Source: Aurantiacibacter marinus
Lineage (GTDB): Bacteria; Pseudomonadota; Alphaproteobacteria; Sphingomonadales; Sphingomonadaceae
Reading direction: 5' to 3'
Length of the DNA stretch: 64,000 nt
Assembly (NCBI RefSeq): GCF_001021555.1
Contig: NZ_LDCP01000003.1
Span: forward strand, 248,001-312,000
The position numbers and the translations under genes are program-made. Below the pieces are notes generated by a model. The model saw only the letters and a program-made list of their open reading frames with translations, had not been told where the DNA came from and ran no database searches. This document shows, in pieces, positions 52,859 to 61,807 of this stretch (position 1 is the first letter of the stretch; each line of letters starts with the position of its first letter).

Positions 52859-53053
52859 GCGTGGAAAGTTAAACGGCATCGGCGCAAATTCGGGGCGAAA
52901 TTCCGGAAGGTCGCTTGATTGCCACGCTAGCATCGGGCAATGGCGCTTTTTCGCGCTGATGACCGATCGAACAGACCGATTGCAGGCCCGAAGCAGGCAG
53001 GACCGGACGGTTTGATCGCTTCGGGCGCTGGTGTCGACTAGAGTGGACGGATA

Positions 53054-55762
53054 ATGGGTTCCAATAAGGCCAAAACTATCACTGCATCACGCTATGCTGC
53101 CACCCTCTTGGGGTGCACTATGTTGGCGGGTCTCCCGCTGAATGCTCACGCTCAGGATGGCAGCGCGCCAGTGCCGCCGCCCGGACAGGATGTTCCTGTG
53201 CCTGTAACGGCACCGGCACCCGAGCAGGGGCAGGTGATACGCTCGATCGCGGTTCAGGGCGCACAGCGTCTGGAGCCGGAGACGATCGTCAGCTACATTC
53301 AGCTGCGTCCGGGGGATGTGTACAGCGCTGCCGCGGCTGACTCCGCGTTGATCGCGCTTGCCAATACGGAATTGTTTGCCGATTTCGGGATCACCTTCAA
53401 CGAAGGTACCGGTGCGATGGTGATCGAGGTTGAGGAAAACCCGATTATCAACCGCATCATTCTGGAAGGAAACCGCCGCGTAGACGCGGACGAGATTCTG
53501 CCCGAAATCAACCTTTCCCCGCGCCAGATTTTCACACGCAGCCGGGTGCGCGCCGATGTTGCCCGCATTATCGAACTTTACAAACGGCAGGGCCGTTTTG
53601 CAGCCACGGTAGAGCCGCAGATGGTCATGCTTGACCAGAACCGTGTGGACGTGATTTTCGAAATTTCGGAAGGGCCGAAGTCCAAGGTCCGCCAGATCAA
53701 CATCATCGGGAACGAAGTGTTCTCCGACGGCGATCTGAAAGATGAGATGGCGACGCAGGAAGCCAGCCTGCTTGCGATCTTCAGTTCCAACACCAGCTAC
53801 GATCCCGATCGTCTGGTGTTCGACCAGCAAAAGCTGCGGCAGTTTTACCTGACAGAAGGCTATGCCGATTTCCGCGTGATCTCTGCCGTCGCAGAGCTGA
53901 CACCAGACCGGGAAGACTTCATCATCACTTACGTGGTGGAAGAAGGCGAGCGCTATACCTTCGGTGATGTCGAAGTTGTCAGCCAGCTGCGTGATTTCTC
54001 AAGCGAGGCGCTGTCCGCCGGCCTGTCGATGGCAAACGGCGACTGGTACAATGCCGAAACGGTCGACGACACGGTTGAACGCCTGACGGAAACCGCCGGT
54101 GCATTCGGTTACGCTTTTGCAGACGTGCGCCCACGCATCATCCGCAATCCCGAAACCCGCACGATGGATGTGACGTTCACCGTCGCCGAAGCGGACCGCG
54201 TTTATGTCGAGGCGATTGAAGTCAACGGCAACACGCTGACGCAGGATAAGGTAATACGGCGCGAATTCCGTATCGCGGAAGGCGATGCTTTCAGCACCTT
54301 GCAAGTCCGCCGGACCACGGCCCGGATCAATTCGCTGGGCTATTTTCAGGAAAACTTCGAAGTCGAACAGGTGGAAGGTTCCAGCCCGGACCGCATCATC
54401 CTGCAGGCGAATGTTCAGGAAGAACCGACTGGCCAGCTCACGCTCTCCGCCGGCTTCTCCAGCCTGGAAAGCTTCATCTTCAACGGCTCCATCCAGCAGA
54501 ACAATTTCCGTGGCCGTGGGCAGACGGTCGCGCTGGGTGTGAACTATTCACGCTTCTCGCGCTCGGCAAACATCAGCTTCACCGAACCGAAGGTGTTCGA
54601 CCGCGATATCGCGCTGGGTTTCGATATTTACCGCCAGGATTTCAACAACGGGTATTTCGACCGCGACCAGGCGACGTACGAACAGACGACGACCGGCTTC
54701 GGCGTGCGTGTGGGCGTGCCGTTGACCGAATATGTCAGCTTCCTGGGTCGTTACACGCTCAATTATCAGCAGATTACGATCGACGAGAACCAGTTCTTCG
54801 CCGATTTCGATGGTGACGGCACATCACAGTGCGAACCGCTGCTGGCGGGCCGTTATCTGTGCGATGCGCTGGGTGACCGGTTGCAATCCATTCTCGGCGC
54901 GTCGCTGTCCTACAACAACCTCAACAGCCGGGTGCGCCCGACAAGCGGCAGCAACGCTGCGCTGTCGGTCGATTGGGCCGGTCTGGGCGGCGATACGCAA
55001 TATGTGCGCGCCCGCGTCAATGCGGCGCGTTACTGGAACCTTGGCAGCGGCTTCATCGGCTCGCTCTCGCTCGAAGGTGGTTACATTTACGGTTATGGGG
55101 ACGAGGGCGTCCTGCTGACAGAACGTAGTTTCCTTGGCGAAGGGCAATTCCGCGGCTTTGACATCCGCGGCGTTGGCCCGCGCGTGGTGCGGCGCTTCTA
55201 CGTCGACGAAAATGGCGACGGCGTTCTGACAGAAGATGATCTGCTGGACCTGGGGGATGAACGCAATCAGGATGATGCGCTGGGCGGTAATGCATATTAC
55301 CTCGCACGTGCAGAAATCGAAATTCCGCTTGGGGCGGGCGCGCGTGAACTTGGGCTGAGGCCATCGGTTTTTGTCGATGTGGGTTCGGTGTTCGATGTCG
55401 ATCGGCCGCAACTGGTGCAAAGCCCGCTGCCCAACGGTTTGTTCATTCCGCAGCGTGATGGCGACGGCAACGCCCTGTTCCAGCAGTTCATCCGCGATTC
55501 GACCGGCACAGTTGTCGGACAGCAGATCGTGACAAACCCGATCGGGCCCGATGGCTTGAACAATCAGCCTGTCGGTTCGCAACTGCCACCATTCGTCGAG
55601 GAATTCGTCGGCGATTCGCCTTCGCCGCGTGTTTCGGTCGGGATTGGCGTAAACTGGAACTCACCCTTCGGTCCGTTCAGGATCGATGTCGCCACGACTC
55701 TGCTAAAAGAGCGCGGTGACGAAACAAAACTCTTCTCGTTCAACGTAGGAACACAATTCTAA
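53054..55762 (+). CDS. bamA: Outer membrane protein assembly factor BamA
   Basis: A 902-residue outer-membrane protein. A signal peptide (about 1-34, ending AHAQDG) and a Pro-rich segment are followed by five POTRA repeats (about residues 60-425) with IRSIAVQGAQRLEPETIVSY, then the 16-stranded barrel ending in FDVATTLLKERGDETKLFSF and a final NVGTQF, which has the terminal aromatic residue needed for insertion. It folds beta-barrel proteins into the outer membrane. The stop TAA shares its last A with the ompH start. rseP lies upstream with 195 bp between, in which I see no clear promoter. Confidence 0.96.
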   Translation: MGSNKAKTITASRYAATLLGCTMLAGLPLNAHAQDGSAPVPPPGQDVPVPVTAPAPEQGQVIRSIAVQGAQRLEPETIVSYIQLRPGDVYSAAAADSALIALANTELFADFGITFNEGTGAMVIEVEENPIINRIILEGNRRVDADEILPEINLSPRQIFTRSRVRADVARIIELYKRQGRFAATVEPQMVMLDQNRVDVIFEISEGPKSKVRQINIIGNEVFSDGDLKDEMATQEASLLAIFSSNTSYDPDRLVFDQQKLRQFYLTEGYADFRVISAVAELTPDREDFIITYVVEEGERYTFGDVEVVSQLRDFSSEALSAGLSMANGDWYNAETVDDTVERLTETAGAFGYAFADVRPRIIRNPETRTMDVTFTVAEADRVYVEAIEVNGNTLTQDKVIRREFRIAEGDAFSTLQVRRTTARINSLGYFQENFEVEQVEGSSPDRIILQANVQEEPTGQLTLSAGFSSLESFIFNGSIQQNNFRGRGQTVALGVNYSRFSRSANISFTEPKVFDRDIALGFDIYRQDFNNGYFDRDQATYEQTTTGFGVRVGVPLTEYVSFLGRYTLNYQQITIDENQFFADFDGDGTSQCEPLLAGRYLCDALGDRLQSILGASLSYNNLNSRVRPTSGSNAALSVDWAGLGGDTQYVRARVNAARYWNLGSGFIGSLSLEGGYIYGYGDEGVLLTERSFLGEGQFRGFDIRGVGPRVVRRFYVDENGDGVLTEDDLLDLGDERNQDDALGGNAYYLARAEIEIPLGAGARELGLRPSVFVDVGSVFDVDRPQLVQSPLPNGLFIPQRDGDGNALFQQFIRDSTGTVVGQQIVTNPIGPDGLNNQPVGSQLPPFVEEFVGDSPSPRVSVGIGVNWNSPFGPFRIDVATTLLKERGDETKLFSFNVGTQF

Positions 55763-56418
55763 TGAAAACTATTCTGAAGCCGGCGCTTGCCGCCGCTCTC
55801 GCCGTGACGGCATTTGCCGCACCTGCGATTTCTACACCTGCGATGGCCCAAGCGGCCCCGCAAATCGGCGTAGTCAATATTCCGGCAGTTGTGGTCAACT
55901 CCACCGCTTACCAGACTGCGCAGACCCAGCGACAGACGACATATGCTCCTCAACTGCAGCAGGCCGAAAGCCGTCAGACCGCGCTGAACGCGCAGATCCA
56001 GCCGCTGATCACCGCCTTCAACACCGCGCGTCAGCAGCCCGCTGCCGATCAGGCCGCGTTGCAGCAGCAGGCTTTGCAGATACAGCAGCTGCGTCAGCAG
56101 GGCGAAGCAGAACTGCAACAGATCCTCGGCCCCGTGGCTTTGAGCCAGGCCTATGTCGAAGAGCAGATCCAGGATCAGCTCCAGGCAGCCATCCAGAACG
56201 CGGCACGGACACAAGGCGTGACCCTGGTGATCAGCCCCGACGTGGTTCTTCACGCCGAAGCGAATCACAATTTGAACGAAGCTGTTTTGCAGCAGCTCAA
56301 TGTCCTGATCCCTGCCGCACAGCTCGTGCCCCCAGCAGGCTGGCTGCCGCGCGAATTGCGTGAACAGCAAGCTGCCGCCGTCGCCGCACAGCCTGCACCG
56401 GCTGCGACTGGCCGTTAA
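55762..56418 (+). CDS. OmpH/Skp-type periplasmic chaperone
   Basis: A 218-residue exported protein. The signal peptide (about 1-30, FAAPAISTPAMAQAAPQ) is followed by the Skp-like start IGVVNIPAVVVNSTAYQTAQ, then a long Gln-rich coiled coil (QLQQAESRQTALNAQIQPL; QQQALQIQQLRQQGEAELQQ). Skp holds unfolded outer-membrane proteins during transit. It is longer than E. coli Skp (161 residues) and ends in an Ala/Pro-rich tail. ATG 55762 overlaps the bamA stop (TAATG), so the two are likely coupled. Confidence 0.88.
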   Translation: MKTILKPALAAALAVTAFAAPAISTPAMAQAAPQIGVVNIPAVVVNSTAYQTAQTQRQTTYAPQLQQAESRQTALNAQIQPLITAFNTARQQPAADQAALQQQALQIQQLRQQGEAELQQILGPVALSQAYVEEQIQDQLQAAIQNAARTQGVTLVISPDVVLHAEANHNLNEAVLQQLNVLIPAAQLVPPAGWLPRELREQQAAAVAAQPAPAATGR

Positions 56419-56442
56419 GCACACCAAGATAGAGGCAGGGCC

Positions 56443-56892
56443 ATGAGCGACGCTTACGACATTCCGCGTATTCTCAAGGCTCTGCCGCATCGCTACCCGA
56501 TGCTGCTGGTCGACCGTGTCACCAATCTGGTGAAGGGCGAAAGCATCAGCGCGGTCAAGGGCGTGACTTTCAACGAAGGTTTCTTCCAGGGCCATTTTCC
56601 CGGTCGACCGATTATGCCCGGTGTCCTGCAGATAGAGGCGCTGGCGCAGGCTGCCGGCATTCTCGGCATTGAAACGCTCGATCTGGCCGAAAGCGGCAAG
56701 CTTGTGTATTTCATGGCCATCGAGAACGCGAAGTTCCGCGCACCGGTGGAACCGGGCTGCCTGCTGGCGCTGGACGTGGAGTTCACGCAGCAGCGCCGGA
56801 ATATCTGCAAATTCGCAGGCAAGGCCAGCGTTGATGGCAAGGTGACATGTGATGTCAGCTTTACGGCGATGATTGCCGACCCGCCCGAATAA
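56443..56892 (+). CDS. fabZ: (3R)-hydroxyacyl-ACP dehydratase FabZ
   Basis: A 149-residue hot-dog-fold dehydratase. It has the motif [20 protein letters not shown] and the catalytic region [20 protein letters not shown], with the active-site histidine (in GHFPG) and glutamate; [20 protein letters not shown] follows. It acts in fatty acid elongation. In most proteobacteria lpxD and lpxA flank fabZ, but here ompH precedes it and rpmE follows. Confidence 0.96.
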   Translation: MSDAYDIPRILKALPHRYPMLLVDRVTNLVKGESISAVKGVTFNEGFFQGHFPGRPIMPGVLQIEALAQAAGILGIETLDLAESGKLVYFMAIENAKFRAPVEPGCLLALDVEFTQQRRNICKFAGKASVDGKVTCDVSFTAMIADPPE

Positions 56893-56988
56893 GGTTGATC
56901 TTGGCGCACTGCGGCGCTAACCGCGCGCCATCTCATTTAACAGCTTGTCCGGTCGGAACCGGGCCTATGCTTAGAAGGACAATACGCC

Positions 56989-57225
56989 ATGAAGGCCGAT
57001 ACGCATCCCGAATACCATATCATCAACGTCAAAATGACCGATGGTACCGAGTTCCAGACGAAGAGCACCTGGGGTAAAGAGGGCGATACGATGAATCTTG
57101 AAATCGACCCCACCAGCCACCCGGCATGGACCGGTGGCCCGCAGCGTCTGCAGGACGGTGGCCGCGTTGCCAAGTTCAACCAGCGTTTCGGTGGCCTCAA
57201 GATTGGCGGCAAGAAGGAAGGCTAA
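56989..57225 (+). CDS. rpmE: 50S ribosomal protein L31
   Basis: A 78-residue L31. It starts [20 protein letters not shown] and contains [25 protein letters not shown] and [10 protein letters not shown]. It has no cysteine at all, so it is a zinc-free form, unlike the E. coli RpmE. A small hairpin (GTCCGGT with ACCGGGC, 56947-56964) lies 25 bp upstream, and a terminator lies directly after the stop. Confidence 0.95.
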   Translation: MKADTHPEYHIINVKMTDGTEFQTKSTWGKEGDTMNLEIDPTSHPAWTGGPQRLQDGGRVAKFNQRFGGLKIGGKKEG

Positions 57226-57247
57226 TCAGCCACCTTCAGGGCAAATT

Positions 57248-57283
57248 TCAAAAAGGGCGGTCCGATCGGGCCGCCCTTTTTCG
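57248..57283. terminator. Bidirectional terminator between rpmE and the DUF2165 gene
   Basis: AAAAGGGCGG (57251-57260) pairs with CCGCCCTTTT (57271-57280), with a further short pairing inside the 10-base loop region. T-runs occur on both strands, so it can end rpmE and the convergent DUF2165 gene (stop at 57287). Confidence 0.85.
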
Positions 57284-57286
57284 TGG

Positions 57287-57775
57287 TCAGTCGTCGGCAG
57301 TAAGACAGACGAACAGCATCACTACGGCCGATGCCACGCCATACATGAAGGCCCCTTCCATGGAGCCTGTACCTACTTCGGTTTGCCACATCTGGAAGAA
57401 AGCTGCGCCAAATGTCATGAACAGGCCGAACCAAGTGAGCAGGGCGATACCTGCGGCGATGATACCGGCTTTTTTCGCGGCGTGAAATGTGGCCGGATCG
57501 GCAGTACGTGCACGCAGCAGGTCCCAGCCGCCTTTGATTCCGAAGAAGCTGACGGCAAATTCGCCGATGAGTACCGCGCCAAGCGCGAACCATGCCAATG
57601 CGGGATTGGCGAGCGCGAAAAATGCGGTGCGCGGATAGACTTCATGGTCTGCCAGAGAGATTACATAGAGCAATGCCCCATGCGCCTGTGCAAGATTGGC
57701 GATATTCTGGATCGCGTAGAACAGGGCATGCAGCCCGATGAATGCCACCAGTGCGGCCTTTATTATGCGGATCAT
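57287..57775 (-). CDS. DUF2165 family membrane protein
   Basis: A 162-residue protein with four predicted membrane helices: residues 4-26 (IIKAALVAFIGLHALFYAIQ), 58-82 (NPALAWFALGAVLIGEFAVS), 105-125 (AGIIAAGIALLTWFGLFMTF) and 138-158. The loops carry NIANLAQAHG and MWQTEVGTGSMEGAF, typical of the DUF2165 family of small integral membrane proteins. The function is unknown. It converges with rpmE and shares its terminator; it starts 69 bp from the end of the next minus-strand gene. Confidence 0.82.
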   Translation of the reverse strand: MIRIIKAALVAFIGLHALFYAIQNIANLAQAHGALLYVISLADHEVYPRTAFFALANPALAWFALGAVLIGEFAVSFFGIKGGWDLLRARTADPATFHAAKKAGIIAAGIALLTWFGLFMTFGAAFFQMWQTEVGTGSMEGAFMYGVASAVVMLFVCLTADD

Positions 57776-57843
57776 TGGTTCCCCCCCAACTCTAATGTGA
57801 GGAAAAGCTACGCCGGTTATGCGGTTTGCGCAAATGCGGCAGT

Positions 57844-58257
57844 TCAGCCCGGCGTCCGTTCGAATTTCATCACGCCGATGTACTGATACTGGCCTGTGTC
57901 GGCAGGATGGTTCTGTCCGTCAAAAACCGGAGTTTCCTCAAAGTCATAGATCGACATTCCGTCTATGCAGGCAACATTGATCCCGTAGTGATCGGGTTCA
58001 GAGCGCAGTTGGTGGAACGTGTGGATACCGCATCTGGAACAGAACCGGTGCCGCGCCTGACCAGAACCGAAAGTATAAAGTGAAAGCGAATCTTCGCCTG
58101 CGGTAATCGTCAGTGAAGTCATCGGCGCATCCAGCATTACCACGCCCTTCATCGCACAGATGGTGCAATTGCACCGCCGGATCACGGGGTTTTCCGGCAT
58201 ATCGAGCGTGAAACGAACGGCACCGCAATGGCACCCGCCCTGGCGTTGCTGCGTCAT
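57844..58257 (-). CDS. GFA family zinc-binding protein
   Basis: A 137-residue GFA-fold protein. The start is MTQQRQGGCHCGAVRFTLDM; the ligand-rich motif RRCNCTICAMKGVVMLDAP and the RFCSRCGIHTFHQLRS segment hold the cysteines of the zinc site. Similar proteins act on glutathione adducts, but no substrate is shown. The gene lies 7 bp after the 2OG-Fe(II) oxygenase gene on the same strand. It is a paralogue of the protein at 1662-2093. Confidence 0.87.
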   Translation of the reverse strand: MTQQRQGGCHCGAVRFTLDMPENPVIRRCNCTICAMKGVVMLDAPMTSLTITAGEDSLSLYTFGSGQARHRFCSRCGIHTFHQLRSEPDHYGINVACIDGMSIYDFEETPVFDGQNHPADTGQYQYIGVMKFERTPG

Positions 58258-58264
58258 GATAGGA

Positions 58265-58957
58265 TCACACCCACGGTTTTTCCCGATACCACTTGGTAAT
58301 CACATATTTCACGCCTTTGCGCACTTTCATCCCGTGATGCAGCGTAGCCGGATTGAGCGAGCCGTCTTCGCGGTGGTTGTCCCAGCAGATCAACTTGCCG
58401 GTTTCTGGCTGGAAAGTCTTCTTCGCCACTTTGAAGCGGGTTGCGCCGCCAGCCTCCACCGCATTGAGATAGATCATGAAGGTCCACGTGCGATTGCCTG
58501 CAGTGCTGCAATATTTTGCGAAGTCGACACCGTTCGGCTCGAAGAAATCTGTGTGTGCCTTGAACTCCTGCCCTTCGGCATAGCGCTGGCCCTGAACAGG
58601 TTCCCCATGCGCAGGGTCTATACCGTTCAGCGCGAGCAGACGGGCCTCCAGATCCTGCACGGCGGGCTCGCTCGCCTCCAGGTCGCAGGTCTCGCTGGTG
58701 CGGAAATAACTGTCGCCGTCGCTATCCGCGATCGTGGAAGGGCGGCGGTCCTTGTCGATCAGGGTGATGAGGTCTGCGCACAATTGCGGCGGGAGAAACC
58801 CGGGGCAATCGAGCAATGTCAGTCTCGGCGAGGGGAACTGGCGCATCCCCTGGTGGCGCAAGAGAATCGCTGCGCTGCTCTCTCCCGGAGTCGGCTTGGC
58901 ACGTGAGGCGGCACTTGGTGCCGGATTCGCGGCCAGGTTCGGAATTGGCGTCGACAT
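58265..58957 (-). CDS. 2-oxoglutarate/Fe(II)-dependent prolyl 4-hydroxylase-like protein
   Basis: A 230-residue oxygenase. The Fe(II) ligands are in EFKAHTDFFEPNG (HxD) and a distal histidine in NPATLHHGMKVRKGVKYVIT, with the lysine or arginine for 2-oxoglutarate in VRKGVKYVITKWYREKP. The YGQRYAEGQEF-like (GQRYAEGQEFKAHTDFF) and GGATRFKVAKKTF segments match the P4H family. A Ser/Pro-rich N-terminus of about 35 residues precedes it. I chose ATG 58957; a start at 59137 would add about 60 unrelated residues that reach back towards tRNA-His. Substrate is unknown; bacterial members can hydroxylate translation factors. Confidence 0.88.
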   Translation of the reverse strand: MSTPIPNLAANPAPSAASRAKPTPGESSAAILLRHQGMRQFPSPRLTLLDCPGFLPPQLCADLITLIDKDRRPSTIADSDGDSYFRTSETCDLEASEPAVQDLEARLLALNGIDPAHGEPVQGQRYAEGQEFKAHTDFFEPNGVDFAKYCSTAGNRTWTFMIYLNAVEAGGATRFKVAKKTFQPETGKLICWDNHREDGSLNPATLHHGMKVRKGVKYVITKWYREKPWV

Positions 58958-59152
58958 GAAGATTTCGATAGAACGCAGCGCGCTGCAAAAAAAGGGGGCG
59001 CGTAACAATCTTTCGCGAATTCCGTCTGCGCGAACTTTTTGCTTTGCATCGCGGCCTGCTTGTGCAATTGGCCCGGTCCCGCGTTGGAAGCCGCTTGACC
59101 GGCAGGCGCAGGTCCGTACAGCCGCGCATCTTGGCATGCGTGCTGTTGGTGT

Positions 59153-59230
59153 GGCGATCGTAGCTCAGTTGGTTAGAGCGCCGGTTTGTGGTACCGGAGG
59201 TCGGGGGTTCAAGACCCCTCGATCGCCCCA
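59153..59230 (+). tRNA. tRNA-His (anticodon GTG)
   Basis: A 78-nt cloverleaf with the extra 5' G (G-1 at 59153) typical of tRNA-His, opposite C73 (59227). The acceptor stem GCGATCG pairs with CGATCGC, and CCA is encoded at 59228-59230. The D-arm reads GCTCAGTTGGTTAGAGC, the anticodon loop TTGTGGT gives GTG, and the T-arm GGGGGTTCAAGACCCC. It decodes CAU and CAC. Confidence 0.97.
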
Positions 59231-59276
59231 TTTCCTCCAGCTTCCTTGCCGCTGATTATATAAGGGCAGGGCATAT

Positions 59277-60341
59277 ATGTCGGCATTTTGGACCGAGCCG
59301 GATTGGGACGAGCATGAGCGCGTAGAGGTGGTTCACCACCGCGCATCGGGCCTGACCGCAATTATCGCGCTGCATTCAACCCATCTCGGCCCTGCTGCCG
59401 GCGGCACCCGTTTCTGGCATTATGCGGAACCTTCCGGTGCAATGCGCGATGCGTTGCGCCTGTCACGCGGGATGAGCTTCAAGAACGCGATGGCTGGCCT
59501 GCCGATTGGCGGCGGCAAGGCTGTTGTACTGCTCGACAAGGACGGAACGAAGACTCCCGCCATGCTGGAGGCCTTCGGCGATGCAGTAGAGGCATTGGCT
59601 GGACGTTATGTAACTGCCGAGGATGTCGGCGCGAGCGAGGCCGATATGGTCGCCATTGCCAAACGCACCGCGCATGTTTGCGGACTGCCCGCGCTGGAAG
59701 GCGATGCAGGCGGCGATCCTGGACCGTTCACAGCGATGGGCATTTATCACGGCATCAAGGCAGCTGTGGCGCACAAGCTGGGCAAGGATTCCATGCAGGG
59801 CGTGCGCGTTGCAGTTCAGGGCTGTGGATCTGTTGGCGGCGGCGTTGCACGCCTTCTGGCCAAAGATGGCGCCGATCTGATTGTGGCCGATATCGATGGT
59901 GGGCGGGCTCAGGCACTCGCCAGCGAAATCGGCGGCGAGGCTGTCGAATCGGATATGGTCATTGGCACCGCTTGCGATGTGTTCAGCCCCAATGCGCTTG
60001 GCGCGATTCTGGATGATGAAAGCATCGCGCGGCTCGATTGCGCCATTGTGGCGGGCGGCGCGAACAACCAGCTCGCGCGGCCGGAGCATGGTCGGCAACT
60101 GCACGCGCGCGACATTCTGTATGCGCCGGATTACGTCATCAACGCTGGCGGCATCATCAATGTCAGCCTGGAATATCTGTGCCGCCAGGACGGCAAGGCC
60201 TGCGATATCAACGAAGTGCGCCAGCGGATTGCGCAGATACCGGGCCGTTTGCAGACGATCTGGGATGCCAGTGCGGCGCAAGGTCTGCCATCGAACGAGG
60301 TGGCGGACGCGATGGCAATGGAACTGATTGGGCGCGGATAA
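59277..60341 (+). CDS. Leucine/phenylalanine/valine dehydrogenase-like enzyme
   Basis: A 354-residue Glu/Leu/Phe/Val dehydrogenase-family protein. The catalytic start contains ALHSTHLGPAAGGTRFWHY, and MAGLPIGGGKAVVLLDKDGT holds the active-site lysine; a further conserved aspartate is in VTAEDVGASEADM. The NAD domain has VAVQGCGSVGGGVARLL with the GxGxxG-like loop. Such enzymes oxidatively deaminate branched-chain or aromatic amino acids with NAD+. It is 46 bp after tRNA-His and upstream of the ccm genes, with no functional link that I can see. Confidence 0.9.
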   Translation: MSAFWTEPDWDEHERVEVVHHRASGLTAIIALHSTHLGPAAGGTRFWHYAEPSGAMRDALRLSRGMSFKNAMAGLPIGGGKAVVLLDKDGTKTPAMLEAFGDAVEALAGRYVTAEDVGASEADMVAIAKRTAHVCGLPALEGDAGGDPGPFTAMGIYHGIKAAVAHKLGKDSMQGVRVAVQGCGSVGGGVARLLAKDGADLIVADIDGGRAQALASEIGGEAVESDMVIGTACDVFSPNALGAILDDESIARLDCAIVAGGANNQLARPEHGRQLHARDILYAPDYVINAGGIINVSLEYLCRQDGKACDINEVRQRIAQIPGRLQTIWDASAAQGLPSNEVADAMAMELIGRG

Positions 60342-60441
60342 GCTTTCGGCGCAAGAATTGGTGTGCTGGACCTAAGGGAAGGCTTGTCGCCCGCCGCCCC
60401 ACCTGCCATTGAAGGCGGGTGGTAATTATCCAAGCCTGACG

Positions 60442-61200
60442 ATGCATATTTACGCCAATCCCGCCCGATTCTTGCGGATCGCGAAGTGGCTCACTCCGCT
60501 GTTGCTGGTGAGCGGGCTGGTCTTGACTGGCAGCGCGCTGCTGTGGGGATTTACGCAGGTTCCACCTGACCGGCTGATGGGCGATACGGTCCGCATCCTG
60601 TTTGTGCATGTGCCCGCCGCCTGGCTTGGCATGGGCGGATGGACTGCAATCGCCGTCGCCAGCCTTGTCGAATTGGTGTGGCGCCATCCGCTCGCCGCCA
60701 TTGCGGCTAGAGCTACCGCAGTTCCAGGTGCGGTATTCGCCGCCATATGTCTTGCCACCGGCTCCATTTGGGGCCGCCCGACATGGGGAACCTGGTGGGT
60801 TTGGGATGGCCGGCTAACGAGCATGCTGGTGCTGCTGTTTCTGTACTTCGGTTACATCGCCTTGTCCTCGTCGCTTGCGCGCGAAGGGCAGGCCAGTCGC
60901 ATCGCCGCCATCTTCGGGCTTGTCGGCGCAATCAATGTGCCGATTATCAACCGTTCGGTGGTGTGGTGGAATTCGCTTCACCAGCCGCCCAGCATCACCA
61001 TCGGACAAAGTTCGATTGATCCCGTTTTCCTGTGGCCGCTTCTGGCGGCAACGATCGGCTTTTCGCTGCTGTTCGGCGGCGTGGTGCTGGCGCGGATGCG
61101 CACAATTCTGGCCGATATCCAGGCAGAGGCGCGGTTGCGCCGAAAGGCCCAGAAAGCCGACATGAATGCCGATCTGCAAAGTGATGGAGCGACGGCGTGA
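60442..61200 (+). CDS. ccmC: Heme exporter permease CcmC
   Basis: A 252-residue membrane protein with six predicted helices. The tryptophan-rich heme-binding motif WGRPTWGTWWVWDGRLTSML is near residue 118, and conserved histidines lie in FVHVPAAWLG and VWWNSLHQPP. It presents heme to CcmE in the periplasm for cytochrome c maturation. I start at ATG 60442 (MHIYANPARFLRIAKW), as a start at 60409 would add residues without support. ccmA and ccmB are not in this window. ccmD overlaps its end by four bases. Confidence 0.95.
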   Translation: MHIYANPARFLRIAKWLTPLLLVSGLVLTGSALLWGFTQVPPDRLMGDTVRILFVHVPAAWLGMGGWTAIAVASLVELVWRHPLAAIAARATAVPGAVFAAICLATGSIWGRPTWGTWWVWDGRLTSMLVLLFLYFGYIALSSSLAREGQASRIAAIFGLVGAINVPIINRSVVWWNSLHQPPSITIGQSSIDPVFLWPLLAATIGFSLLFGGVVLARMRTILADIQAEARLRRKAQKADMNADLQSDGATA

Positions 61201-61337
61201 GGGAAGCACTCGACCAGATGCTGTTCGTTTATGCCTCTTACGGAGTGACCGTGGTGGGCACGCTGGCGCTGGTGGCGCAAAGCTGGTTCGCGATGAAGGC
61301 CGCAGAGGCGCGGCGTGACAGGGCAAAGAACAAATGA
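61197..61337 (+). CDS. ccmD: Heme exporter protein CcmD
   Basis: A 46-residue single-pass membrane protein starting with GTG at 61197 and ending at TGA 61337. It reads REALDQMLFVYASYGVTVVG followed by TLALVAQSWFAMKAAEARRD, with the membrane helix at about residues 9-30 and a basic cytoplasmic tail, as in CcmD. It holds CcmABC and CcmE together. The stop overlaps the ccmE start and the GTG overlaps the ccmC stop. Confidence 0.93.
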   Translation: MREALDQMLFVYASYGVTVVGTLALVAQSWFAMKAAEARRDRAKNK

Positions 61338-61807
61338 CCACGGGATTGAAGCCGAAGCACCAACGCCTGGCGTTGTTGGTAGTGGCGCTGCTTGCGCTGA
61401 TCGGGGCAACTCTGCTGGCGGTTTATGCGCTGCGCGATCAGGCGAGCTATTTCTACGTTCCCGCCGACGTCGCGGCCAACCCGCCGGAACCAGGCCAGGC
61501 GATCCGCCTTGGCGGCATGGTGGAAACAGGCTCTATCACGACGCAGGCAGACGGGGTCACGGTTCAGTTCATCGTCGAGGACGGAGAGGCGCGCGTTCCC
61601 GTAAGCTACACCGGCATCCTGCCGGATCTGTTCGTTGAAGGATCGGGCGTGGTCGCTGATGGCCGTATGGACGCCAACGGGACATTCGTTGCCGACAATT
61701 TGCTGGCCAAGCATGATGAAAATTACATGCCACGCGAACTGGAAGGTATGACGACCGCAGAAATGCGCGAGGAAATGCAGGATACGGTATCAGGATCGAG
61801 CCAGTGA
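61334..61807 (+). CDS. ccmE: Cytochrome c-type biogenesis heme chaperone CcmE
   Basis: A 157-residue heme chaperone with an N-terminal membrane anchor (about residues 10-30, LALLVVALLALIGATLLAVY). The heme-binding His/Tyr motif is LLAKHDENYMP near residue 130; the beta-barrel domain has IRLGGMVETGSI and DLFVEGSGVVADGRMDANGT. It carries heme covalently bound to the histidine from CcmC to CcmF. It overlaps ccmD and ccmF by four bases. Confidence 0.95.
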   Translation: MTTGLKPKHQRLALLVVALLALIGATLLAVYALRDQASYFYVPADVAANPPEPGQAIRLGGMVETGSITTQADGVTVQFIVEDGEARVPVSYTGILPDLFVEGSGVVADGRMDANGTFVADNLLAKHDENYMPRELEGMTTAEMREEMQDTVSGSSQ

